Origin: Smallanthus sonchifolius | Taxonomy: Eukaryota > Streptophyta > Magnoliopsida > Asterales > Asteraceae | NCBI GenBank assembly: GCA_023525975.1 | Contig: CM042032.1 | Location: forward strand, 20,032,001 to 20,096,000 | Direction: 5' to 3' | Length of the DNA stretch: 64,000 nucleotides | Shown here: piece by piece, positions 22,926 through 32,907 of the stretch | How positions within the stretch are numbered: position 1 is the first letter of the stretch | Layout: each line of letters opens with the position of its first letter | Notes under the pieces: generated by a model | Database searches by the model: none | What the model was told of the DNA's origin: nothing | Seen by the model: only the letters and a program-made list of their open reading frames with translations | Position numbers and translations under genes: made by a program

Positions 22926-24042
22926 ATGTCTGGAAGAGGAAATGGACGTGGTGGACGCGCCGGAGGATGCGGTGGTCGCGGAAACATTAACATGACTGCA
23001 GTCGAGCTCACGGCACTGATAAATGAGCGTGTGGCTGAAGCAGTAGCAGCTACTCACGCCGCTATTAATGCTGGAGGTAAAGCAACATATTATCGACTCT
23101 AGAGAGTCATTATTCATCCTAAACTCAAATTCGAATATGGTATTCTTAAAGCGCATTCTTGTTTACAATTCAGGTCAGCATAACCACCAGCAGGTTTGTA
23201 CTTTCAAGGCGTACATGGATTGCAAGCCTCACTCGTTCAGTGGAGCCGAAGGGACTGTTGGCTTACTCCGCTGGATGGAGAAATCTGAATCCGCTTTTGC
23301 AATGTGAAGTTGTCCACCGAATAATCAGGTGAAATATGCATCTGGCACACTTGAGGGTCCGACCCTTACTTGGTGGAACTCCCAGGTGCAAATGCTAACT
23401 CTTGAGATGGCAAATGCATTGCCATGGGACGAATTTAAGATTATGTTGCGGGAGAAGTATTGTCCCCGCGATGAAGTGCAGAAACTTGAGGGCGAGTTCT
23501 GGAATCTTAAGATGGAAGGATCTGAGATTGAAGCCTACACTACTCATTCGCATGAACTGGCGAACTTGTGTCCGCAAATGGTAACACCTCCCTATAAGAG
23601 GATCGAGAAATTCATTGATGGTTTGGTCCCGCAAATTCAGAGCATGGTGACATCTTCTAATCACACTACGATCCAGCAAGCAATCAGGTTGGCTCACAGG
23701 CTGACCGATCAGGCAGTCGCTCAGGGCACTCTACCCCCTAGAGGTGCGTTATCAAAGACAACTGACAACAAGCGGAAGTTTGACAATTCATTCCCCAAAA
23801 CCTTCCAGTCAAACCCACCTTCTCAACAACAGCAACAGCAACATCGTAAGTTTGAACCGTCAAAGAACAACAGTCAGTCTAACTCTTCTCAGCAGAATCA
23901 GGGTTCTTATGTTGGCAAGTACCCGAAGTGCAACAAATGTAACTTCCACCATCATGGAACGTGTGACCGGTATTGTTGCAACCGGTGTGGAAAGATGGGT
24001 CATTTGGCCAAAGACTGTAGAGTAGATCTGCAGAACAAATAG
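22926..24042 (+). pseudogene. Gypsy-A Gag with a 97-nt intron, disrupted
   Basis: ATG 22926 opens a Gly/Arg-rich N-terminus (MSGRGNGRGGRAGG), then AVELTALINERVAEAVAA. Exon 1 ends at 23076. A GT-AG intron at 23077-23173 (GGAG|GTAAAG ... AATTCAG|GTCAG) restores the frame to the capsid part (QVCTFKAYMDCKPHSF, GLLRWMEKSES). A TGA stop at 23305-23307 interrupts it. The retrotransposon gag domain follows (LTWWNSQV, YCPRDEVQKLEGEFWNL), then zinc-binding CNKCNFHHHGTC and CNRCGKMGHLAKDC, and a TAG stop at 24040-24042. A further cysteine cluster just beyond has lost its last Cys (CFECGKKGHFKKNF). Confidence 0.8.
23077..23173 (+). other. Predicted intron in Gypsy-A gag
   Basis: 97 nt, GTAAAG donor and TTTACAATTCAG acceptor, AT-rich, with an in-frame stop soon after the donor. 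Splicing joins codon 50 plus one base to the downstream frame in phase. The joined protein reads smoothly as gag, which supports splicing. Not confirmed by RNA. Confidence 0.65.
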
Positions 24043-24117
24043 ACACCACCTGGAGACGCACCCAAAGGCTGTTTTGAGTGTGGTAAAAAAGGGCATTTCA
24101 AGAAAAATTTCCCACAG

Positions 24118-26100
24118 TTGAGGAGAAACGGAAACGGGAATGGAAATGCCAACAATCATCAGGGCGGTAATGGAAATTGTAATAACCACCAGGGTGGAAA
24201 TGGTAATAACAACGGAAATGGTGCAAAGGGCCGAGCATTTGTGATTGGATCGGGAGAAGCTCGGAATGATCAGAACGTGGTGAACGGTATGTTTCCCTTA
24301 AACGATCATTATGCTTCTGTACTTTTTGATACTGGCGCCGATAGAAGTTTTATATCTAGAGAACTTAGTAGTCAGTTAGGAATAAACCCAACTTTACTAG
24401 AACATCATTATACCATAGAGATAGCAGACGGTAAAGTAATCGAGGCAACCCACATTCTCAAGGGATGTAAGTTAGAACTTTCTGGTCACAAACTCGACAT
24501 CGATCTCATGCCAGTTACACTTGGCAGTTTTGACATAATTGTGGGCATAGATTGGTTGTCTAAAAATCAAGCTGCGATCATCTGTAGTGAGAAGATCGTT
24601 TGTATACCCCTTCCTAGTGAAGAGATCCTATCCGTTCAAGGTGAAAGAAGTGGTGCAGTCATGGGCATCATATCTTTCATGAAGGCTCAGAAGTGTCTGC
24701 GTAAGGGTCATACCGCGATATTAGCCCTTGTCGCTGACAAGTCCACCGAGGAAAAAAAGTTGAAAGATATTGTTCGCGAATTCCCGAAAGTATTCCCAGA
24801 AGACCTACCTGGTCTTCCACCCCATCGTCAGGTCGAATTTCAGATTGACCTAACACCCGAAGCAGTGCCTATTGCTCGGGAACCTTATAGACTGGCACCA
24901 AGCGAGTTGCAGGAGCTATCCACACAACTGCAAGAGTTGTTGGATAAAGGTTTCATCCGACCGAGCTCATCGCCATGGGGAGCTCCAGTCCTATTTGTCA
25001 AAAAGAAATATGGAACTTTCCGTATGTGCATTGATTACCGAGAGTTAAACAAGGTAACAGTCAAGAACCGCTACCCACTACCCCGTATTGACGATTTATT
25101 CGACCAACTTCAAGGGTCAAGTTTCTACTCAAAAATCGACTTAAGATCTGGATATCATCAGCTGAGAGTTCGAGATGAAGATATATCCAAGACTGCATTC
25201 AGAACCCGGTACGACCATTTCGAGTTTTTGGTCATGCCATTTGGATTAACTAACGCACCCGCGGTGTTCATGGACCTCATGAACCGTGTGTGTAAACCTT
25301 ACCTTCACCAATTCGTCATTGTTTTTATTGACGATATCCTCATATACTCTAAGAGTCAGGAAGTGCATGAGGAGCATCTACGTTTGATCCTTGAACTACT
25401 GAAGCAGGAACAGTTGTACGCAAAGTTTTCCAAATGCGATTTTTGGATTCGCGAGGTTCAATTTCTAGGACATGTGATCAATGAGAAAGGAATACATGTC
25501 GATCCAGCCAAAGTGGAAGCTATCAAGAATTGGGCAGCACCCACAACTCCAACCGAAGTTCGGCAATTCCTAGGATTGCCGGATACTACCGTCATTTCAT
25601 CGAAGGATTTTCAAAGATTGCCCAACCCCTCACCTCCTTAACCCAAAAAGATAAACCCTATAACTGGAGTGAGACTCAAGAATCAGCATTCCAGCTACTG
25701 AAGCAGAAACTATGTAGCGCACCCATCCTGTCTCTACCAGAGGGAACGGATGACTTCGTGGTGTATTGCGATGCCTCCATCCAAGGTCTCGGTTGTGTGT
25801 TGATGCAACGCGACAAGGTTATCGCATACGCTTATCGACAGTTAAAAATCCACGAAAAGAACTACACGACTCACGATTTGGAGTTAGGAGCCGTGGTGTT
25901 TGCACTCAAGATATGGAGACATTACTTGTACGGTACCAAGTGCACCATCTACACCGATCACAAGAGTCTTCAGCATATTTTTGAGCAGAAAGAGTTGAAC
26001 ATGCGTCAACGTCGTTGGATCGAGCTCTTAAACGACTATGATTGTGCAATCAAGTACCATCCGGGCAAAGCTAATGTGGTGGCCGGTGCCCTAAGCAGAA
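24118..26100 (+). pseudogene. Gypsy-A protease, reverse transcriptase and RNase H, one frameshift
   Basis: In the same frame as gag. After an Asn/Gly-rich stretch comes the protease motif LFDTGADRSFIS (about 24325). RT has EDLPGLPPHRQVEF, YRELNKVTVKNRYPLPRIDD, SKIDLRSGYHQLR and the catalytic FIDDIL box (about 25325-25345). A one-base frameshift near 25578 moves the rest to another frame: AGYYRHFIEGFSKIAQPL, then RNase H with VVYCDASIQGLGCVL and YTDHKSLQHIF. The final acidic residue of the family motif VADALSR is Gly here (codon 26085-26087), so RNase H is doubly compromised. Confidence 0.9.
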
Positions 26101-27611
26101 AAGAAATCAGACCCCGACGGGTTAGAGCATTACAACTCACTATTCATACAGGATTACCCGAACAAATCCGCAATGCCCAACTCGAAGCCTTAAAAGAGGA
26201 GAATTTATCATTAGAATCCACTCGTGGTATGGAGAAACAACTTGAGGTTAAAGCAGATGGTATTCGTTATTTTGCGGAACGAATATGGATACCAGTATAT
26301 GGAAACCTAAGAGATCTAGTCATGGATGAAGCTCACAAATCCCGATACTCTATCCATCCGGGATCCGACAAGATGTATCACGATCTCAAGCTTTTGTATT
26401 GGTGGCCGAACATGAAAGCCGATATAGCCACCTACGTGAGCAAGTGCCTGACTTGTTCCAAGGTCAAGGTGGAGTACCAAAAGCCATCCGGATTACTTCA
26501 ACAACCGGTAATACCAATGTGGAAATGGGAGCAGATTTCCATGGATTTCATAACCAAATTACCCCGAACCCCTACTGGATGTGACACAATCTGGGTGATA
26601 GTGGATCGCCTAACCAAATCCGCTGATTTTCTTGCTATCAAAGAGACCGACAAAATGGAAAAGTTAACTCGCCTCTATCTTAAAGAAGTATTATCTCGAC
26701 ATGGAGTTCCAATCTCCATCATTTCCGATAGAGACGCCCGATTCACCTCACTTTTCTGGCAATCGTTACAGAAAGCTCTAGGCACGCGCCTGAATATGAG
26801 CACCGCGTACCATCCTCAAACAGATGGCCAGAGTGAGCGTACCATACAAACCCTAGAAGACATGCTACGAGCTTGTGTGATCGATTTCGAAAACAGTTGG
26901 GAGACTCACTTGCCTTTAGTGGAATTCTCTTACAATAACAGCTATCATACTAGCATCAAAGCAGCACCATTCGAAGCCTTATACGGGCGAAAGTGTCGAT
27001 CACCACTTTGTTGGGCTGAAGTTGGAGATAGTCAACTTACGGGTCCTGCACTTGTGCATGAAACCTCAGAGAAAATCATGCAAATCCGAAACCGTGTGGC
27101 GGCAGCTCGTGACCGTCAAAAGAGTTATGCAGACAAGCGCAGAAAACCACTAGAATTTCAAGTGGGCGACAAAGTGTTATTAAAGGTTTCACCTTGGAAG
27201 GGTGTGATTCGTTTCGGGAAATGAGGAAAGTTAAACCCGCGTTACGTTGGACCATTCGACATAGTGAAAAGGATCGGTCCAGTAGCATACCAACTGAACC
27301 TACCGGATACACTCAATGAAGTGCACAATGTCTTTCATGTCTCAAACCTAAAGAAGTGCCTATCAGATGAGACACTTGTAGTTCCACTCGAGGAGTTGTA
27401 AATTGATGAACAGCTACGTTTTATTGAGGAACCAGTTGAGATCATGGAAAGAGAGGTCAAAACCCTCAAGCGCAGTAAGATACCTATTGTCAGAGTTCGC
27501 TGGAACTCGAAGCGTGGACCGGAGTTCACATGGGAACGAGAGGATCAAATGATGAAAAAGTATCCTCACCTTTTCAAACAGTCAAAGGCAAACACGGAAG
27601 GTACTAACTAA
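26101..27611 (+). pseudogene. Gypsy-A integrase with chromodomain-like tail, two stops
   Basis: The HHCC zinc part (HPGSDKMYHDL ... CLTCSKVK, about 26355-26465) is followed by the catalytic core: MDFITKLP, SDRDARFTSLFW and TDGQSERTIQTLEDML. Then come YGRKCRSPLCW and the GDKVLLKVSPWKGV segment. A TGA stop at 27222-27224 and a TAA at 27399-27401 break the frame, which otherwise continues through FHVSNLKKCL and EIMEREVKTLKRSKIP to the chromodomain-like KRGPEFTWEREDQM...YPHLF, ending at 27611. The chromodomain-type tail marks the Tekay branch of chromoviruses, where it is thought to steer insertion to heterochromatin. Confidence 0.9.
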
Positions 27612-27617
27612 ATTTTG

Positions 27618-27729
27618 AGACGAAATTTATTTCAACAAGGGGATGATGTGACAAACCTAAACTTTTTGTTTCAGACGTTACCGACTCCATTTAATATTCG
27701 GGACGAAAATTCTTTCAACAAGGGGATGA
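27618..27729 (+). repeat. Duplicated polypurine-tract region of Gypsy-A
   Basis: The block ACGAAA...TTTCAACAAGGGGATGATGTGACA occurs twice: about 27620-27653, and 27702-27729 running into the LTR start at 27730. The second copy is the working one, directly before the 3' LTR. The first is followed by unrelated sequence. Confidence 0.85.
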
Positions 27730-30284
27730 TGTGACATCCGGCAATTTCAGGTTAACTCCGTTAACTCAAACCTCGTTAGTTCAAACATTATTCATTGCAA
27801 ACTCAGTTATCTCAGTTAATCACACGTGCATTGCATTTAATTAAGTTAATTAAATGTGTCAGTTAGTTCACACGCGGCGAATCGCACTTGAGTCTAAACC
27901 CGGAACGTTGGTGATTAATTAAAATAAATAATTTGAATATTTAATAATTTATATTTATTATAAATTATGTGAACTTTATGTGATTACGTGAATTATGTGA
28001 ATATTATTGCCCTTGCACGTGTTTATCAAATATTAACCGCATACAATATTTTTATAAAAGTTGGAGTTTTTATAAACATATAAATCGAAATTTATAATTA
28101 TTAAATAGGTGTCATTTAAATTAATTAGAGTCTACGGGCTTTAATTAAACTTGAAGCCCATCTTAAAAACCCATTAGTGCATGGATTATATAAGGAACTT
28201 TTATAAAAAAATAAAACATAAACCCTAACCCCTCCCCAAGCCGTCGCGATCCCCCCTCACCCTCACCTCTCGGCCGAACCAAAAAGAGGACGTGGAGCCT
28301 TCGATCGAGCCCCGATCGTGAATCCGGAAGTGAATACGTGCTAGTCTAAGCGTTCCTAACGTTCCTACGTAAGTTATTTCATCAAAATCCGTCTTTATTT
28401 CATTATTATTTTTGAGATCGAAACCCTAGATTATCCAAACGTAATGATTTTGAAATATGATAATGGATTAGTTAATTGTTTGATGTTGTTGTATCGTATT
28501 GATGATATTATGAACGGGTAGGAAACCCTAGTTGCTATACGATGTGTAAATTGAATTTTGTTGATTATGTGACATATAGGATTCGCATACTAGACGTGAA
28601 TTATGATTAATATAGTTATAATTATATTAGTTGAAAGATTTGAGATTGAATTGACGTGTTAATTTTGTGAATGAAGCGTGTAATGGATGAATTACTAAAA
28701 GAGGAAACTTTTTATGATTTCTATCTTGCATGCTAGACATGATTAGGATGATGTGATGATGGGTATGTGTTACTTGATACATGTTTACATGATTTGTGAA
28801 ATCAGATTTTGAATACATAACCCGGTTTTACTAACTTTCCAAATAAGGAAACTTTAATTGCTAAAAGTCGTTATAACTTGCTATTTAGACATGTGTGATA
28901 TGGTTTGATGATAGCTCTATGTTAGATAGGACACAATAACTTGTTGTAACGTGTTAGGTGTGTGAAATCACGCATGCTAGTCATAGGTTACTAAAGATAG
29001 CAACTTTGTCTTGAATTATGATTTGCATGTTTAGGTTCTAGACAATTGTTAAGTGATCCTATGAATATATCAATGATGATAGTTTCCAGTAAACATGAGT
29101 CCCAAACAAACCTACTATTTTTGGAAACTTCCTATTTATATAAACCTGCTATTTTTGGAAACTTTCTATTTATAGAAACCTGCAATTTTTTAAAACTTGT
29201 TATCTTGTTGGAACAAATAGGATTTGTTGCTAAGTGCTACAGCATGATCATTGTGTATAATATAGAATGTTATACTGAACAAACACTCAATCACTAAACG
29301 GGTCACCAACGGGTCGTCGTGTCAAACTTAGTGAAACTTGGTCAAACTTGCAAACCTTTTCTAAACACTTAAACAATAGTATTGTTTGGAGACTAAGGGT
29401 TTCTATCATCTTGCACAAACACACACTTATAAACCGGTGTTTATAGGTGGTAGTTAGTCGTCGAGCATTCTAAGTTCGTTTTCTTTCGCATATACTCTAA
29501 GGTGAGTTTCACGGCCCCTTTCTTATGATTTAAACTTGGGGGAGAAAACTTGGGTACGAACATTTAGATCTTACATTTCTTTTATATCACTTGTGTACTA
29601 AGCGCAAACATATCATGAAAGTCCTTACTTATCGAACCGTTTGTATATGGGTTAGCGAGGTAATCTTGAGTAGTACTACTGGGCATTGACAAGCCCCACC
29701 CGCATTAGTCGCGCTAACACGACAGGTAGTCGAACGGGTGTAACATTGACCTAAACATTCACCATTAATTATGATAGTCATGGTGGGAGACAGTACAAAC
29801 ATGAACAGTCAGCTTCAGTGTCGAAACGCTTTAGTAACATGAACTAGGTTAGCTACCTATGATATAAATTATAAATGGTATTATCTAGTAAACTTTACAA
29901 ACATCGAAACCTGTGAACTCACCAACCTAGTGTTGACACGTTTTAGCATGTTTTCTCAGGTCATTAAGGTACAAGCACAAGCTAAGGCATGCATGCATTC
30001 GAAGTCTATCATTTTCAAACTCAAGGATTATTTATTTTATTTATCGTTGAATTGTTTATTTTTGGCGCGACTGTTTTGGCACATACTTTTCATCTAACTT
30101 TTCGCTTCCGCAAGTCTTACATTTAATCAGTGTTTTCATTACTAGTGTTGCATCGTGACTATGAGCAATGCTAGTGGTTTTTATTAAACTCATATAGAGT
30201 CATTCAACGTAACTAATGACTGAGATCCTGATATGTCACGCTCCTAACGGTAAAACTCCGTTAGTGGATTTTGGGGGTGTGACA
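27730..30284 (+). repeat. Gypsy-A 3' LTR
   Basis: 2555 bp, TGTGACATCC to GGGGTGTGACA, uninterrupted. TATATAAG at 28187-28194. It shows the empty site for solo LTR 1 at about 29893-29897 (TTTAC). Confidence 0.93.
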
Positions 30285-31783
30285 AACATAGCAGCTGGAT
30301 TGAAGCAATGCATGAAGAATTGCTGCAATTTAAGAGGCAGGATGTCTGGAAACTTGTTGATCTTCCACCAGGTAAATATGGTATTGGCACACGATGGGTT
30401 TTCATGAACAAGCAAGACGAGAGTGGCATTGTAGTGAAGAACAAAGCCAGACTTGCAGCTCAAGGCTACACTCAGGAAGAAAGGATTGACTATGATGAAG
30501 TCTTTGCTCCTGTTGCCAGACTGGAGGCCATCAGAATCTTTCTGGCATATACTGCATCCAAGAATTTATAGATCCTTCACAAATGGATGTCAAAATTGCC
30601 TTTCTGTATGGGAATATTAGTGAGGAAGTATACGTCAAACAGCCTCCAGGCTTTATAGATCCTGCACATCCTACTCAAGTGTTCAAACTGGACAAAGCTC
30701 TGTATGGCCTACATCAGGCACCAAGAGCCTGGTATGAAACCTTGTCAGGATATCTACTAAGCAACAACTTCAGAACAGGTGCCATAGACCAGACCTTGTT
30801 TATCAAAGATGAAGGGGGGGAAATCTTACTAGTTCAAATTTATGTTGATGATATCATCTTTGGATCAACAAGGAAACAGCTGTGCAAAGACTTTGAGACT
30901 CTGATGCACTCAAAGTTTGAAATGAGTTCAATGGGTGAACTAAATTTCTTCTTGGGTCTACAAGTCAAACAGGTCCCAAATGGAATCTTCATCAGCCAAT
31001 CCAAATATGTAAAGAACATTCTGGAAAGATTCAAAATGGATGACTGCTCTGCTGTAAGAACCCCTATGGAAGTGCATCATCAACTGACTCCAGACAAAGA
31101 TGGCCAAGACACTGATCAACATCAGTATCGTGCAATGATAGGGTCTCTCATGATCTCACTGCCTCAAGGCCAGATATCATGTTTGCAGTATGCCTCTGTG
31201 CAAGATTTCAAGCAGCTCCAAAAGTTTCACATCTTCAGGCTGTCAAGAGAATCTTTAGATACCTAAAGGGTGCCCCAAGACTTGGGCTATGGTACTCTAA
31301 AAATGACATGTTTAATCTATATGCATACACTGACAGTGACTATGGGGATGCAACTTGGACAAAAAGTCCACTTCAGGGGGATGTCAGTTTCTGGGAGGGA
31401 GATTGATTTCATGGCAGTGCAATAAGCAAACATGTGTTTCAACTTCTACAGCTGTAGCAGAATACATTGCAGCTTCAAGTTGCTGTGCACAAGTCATCTG
31501 GATACAAAATCAAATGTTGGATTATGGGATGACTTTCATGGAAACTCCAATTCACATTGACAACATGAGTGCTATCTCAATCACAAACAATCCGATTCAG
31601 CACTCAAAGACAAAGCACATTGACATCAGGTATCATTTCATAAGAGATCAAGCTGAGAAAAAGAGGATTATTTTAACCAAAGTTCATACGAATGAGCAAT
31701 ATGCTTATTTGTTTACAAAACCTTTTGATGAAGCTAGATTTAAATATTTAGTTGAATCAATTGGTATGATGAACTCTGATTAA
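30285..31783 (+). pseudogene. Copia-2 reverse transcriptase and RNase H (after Gypsy-A), disrupted
   Basis: RT resumes with WIEAMHEELLQFKRQDVWKL and KARLAAQGYTQEERIDYDE. A frameshift near 30570 is followed by DVKIAFLYG, ALYGLHQAPRAWYE, and the catalytic YVDDIIFGS (about 30840-30870). A frameshift near 31160 and another near 31360-31400 precede RNase H (YTDSDYGD, the KSTSGGCQFLGG turn, AEYIAASSCCAQ). It ends with KTKHIDIRYHFIRDQ and LFTKPFDEARF at the stop at 31783. The YVDD residues are kept. Confidence 0.9.
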
Positions 31784-32363
31784 AATCCATCTCCACTCTA
31801 TTTTTGTGTTTTGTCTTATGATGTAAATAAAAGTTATAAGTCAGCAGCATTTTTGTCCTTCAGCTGCTGACAGGTTTAATCCTCAGCAGCAAAAGATTTG
31901 CAGCTGACTGCTTTAAGTTATCAGCAGGAACAAGCTTCCCGTGGATTTCTTTAAGATTGTCAGCAGCAACATCCTTGCTGCTGATTATTAAATCCATCAG
32001 CAGCAGATAAGTTTACTGCTGACAGACTTAACCTTCCGCATCCACAGCAATCAAGTTTGCTGCTGATTGGTAAATTTAAGTCCAAATTAACTTTTACCCG
32101 CTGTTAAAATTCCCGTCAGTCTTTACCATGACTGCCTCGGTGCATTACAGCTGTAACAGTAAAAGGTGAATTGGGTTGTACTGTACAAGTTATTTTGCTT
32201 TTTCTCTCTCTGCCGTTATAAAACAAATCAAATTTCCACCTCTTCACCTTCCACTTCTCCCTAAACCAACATCACTTTCCTTCAAGTCCCCATCACTTTC
32301 TTTCAAGCCCCCATCACTTTCAAAGCCCTTCATCCTTCACTGTCATACCCAACCAAGTGAAAG
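31784..32363 (+). other. Copia-2 spacer after pol with CAGCAGC words and a promoter-like stretch
   Basis: About 580 bases. From 31840 to 32065 there are about ten CAGCAGC / GCTGCTG words, as in the LTR. TATAAA at 32217-32222 is followed by a strongly pyrimidine-rich stretch to about 32350, which looks like a plant core promoter and 5' untranslated leader placed just before the post-pol ORF. Promoter activity is inferred only. Confidence 0.5.
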
Positions 32364-32606
32364 ATATCCGAAGGATTCAATGATATGATCGACTTCTTAT
32401 GTCGATCAAAGATCCAATTTGCCCTCACAACCAACCATGTCACACATATCCCTCATATGGAGGATTTCTGGAGTACCGCCGTCTACTCTACCGAACAAGG
32501 GATTCCCTAAATCAAAGCCAAGGAAGACGGCAAGGATATCACCATCTCGGAAGCCACACTCTTCTCCAATGCATATCTCAGAAAAGAAGCGGATGTCATC
32601 AGGTAA
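32364..32606 (+). pseudogene. Copia-2 post-pol ORF, N-terminal part, disrupted
   Basis: By homology to Copia-1 the start would be at 32364-32366, but this is ATA, not ATG; the next ATG in frame is 32385. The frame encodes FLCRSKIQFALTTN and MEDFW, matching the Copia-1 ORF at 1-269. It has a TAA at 32508-32510, then continues in frame (KAKEDGKDITISEATL) to a TAA at 32604-32606. There CAG|GTAAGC looks like a splice donor, and the captured ubiquitin segment begins within about 25 bases. Confidence 0.7.
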
Positions 32607-32628
32607 GCTCTGCACTTGTCTCCGTCTT

Positions 32629-32884
32629 CCATGGTCTTCTTCTTGATTTTCTTTGCGCCACCGCCGAGAAGAAGGACGAGGCGAAGATTTGACTCCTTCT
32701 GGATGTTGTAATCGGCTAGGATTCTGCCGTCCTCGAGCTGTTTTTCGGCGAAGATTAGACGCTGCTGATCTGGCGGAATACCTTCCTTGTCTAGGATCTT
32801 TGCCTTCACGTTGTCGATTGTGTCGAAGGATTCGACCTCAAACGTGATCGTCTTACCCGTTAGGGTTTTCACGAAGATCTTCAT
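32629..32884 (-). pseudogene. Captured ubiquitin-ribosomal protein eS31 fragment (antisense)
   Basis: The minus strand from ATG 32884 encodes a 76-residue ubiquitin (KIFVKTLTGKTITFEVES, KEGIPPDQQRLIFAEKQLED, LADYNIQKES) followed directly by AKKIKKKT, the first residues of the ribosomal eS31 (S27a) extension. It then leaves the family abruptly. Several conserved positions are changed, including Arg72 and Arg74 of the tail, so the diglycine tail is not normal and the copy is probably nonfunctional. A few bases of 5' leader (CGGCGAAA) precede the ATG. It lies antisense inside the post-pol ORF of Copia-2. The frame runs on to 32507 in element sequence only by chance. Confidence 0.9.
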
Positions 32885-32907
32885 TTTCGCCGATCTGAAG
32901 TGATAAC

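Larger units (their letters stand above)
16453..30284 (+). mobile_element. Gypsy-A: complete Tekay-type chromovirus nested in Copia-2 RT
   Basis: It begins TGTGACATCC and ends GGGGTGTGACA, with flanks AACAC (16448-16452) and AACAT (30285-30289): a 5-bp target duplication with one later mismatch. The Copia-2 RT frame is consistent across the two sides. The internal order is PBS, upstream ORF, spliced gag, PR, RT, RNase H, IN and chromodomain-like tail, then a polypurine tract. Without the solo LTR inside its 5' LTR the element would be about 11.0 kb. Confidence 0.95.

Noticed and set aside
25530..25640. Programmed frameshift between Gypsy-A RT and RNase H
   Set aside because: It lies inside a domain, is not at a gag-pol junction, and Gypsy-B is continuous there; a simple one-base loss is more likely.
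32507..32884. A functional ubiquitin gene
   Set aside because: It is truncated in the ribosomal extension, has several changes at conserved positions including the C-terminal Arg residues, and lies antisense in an element.
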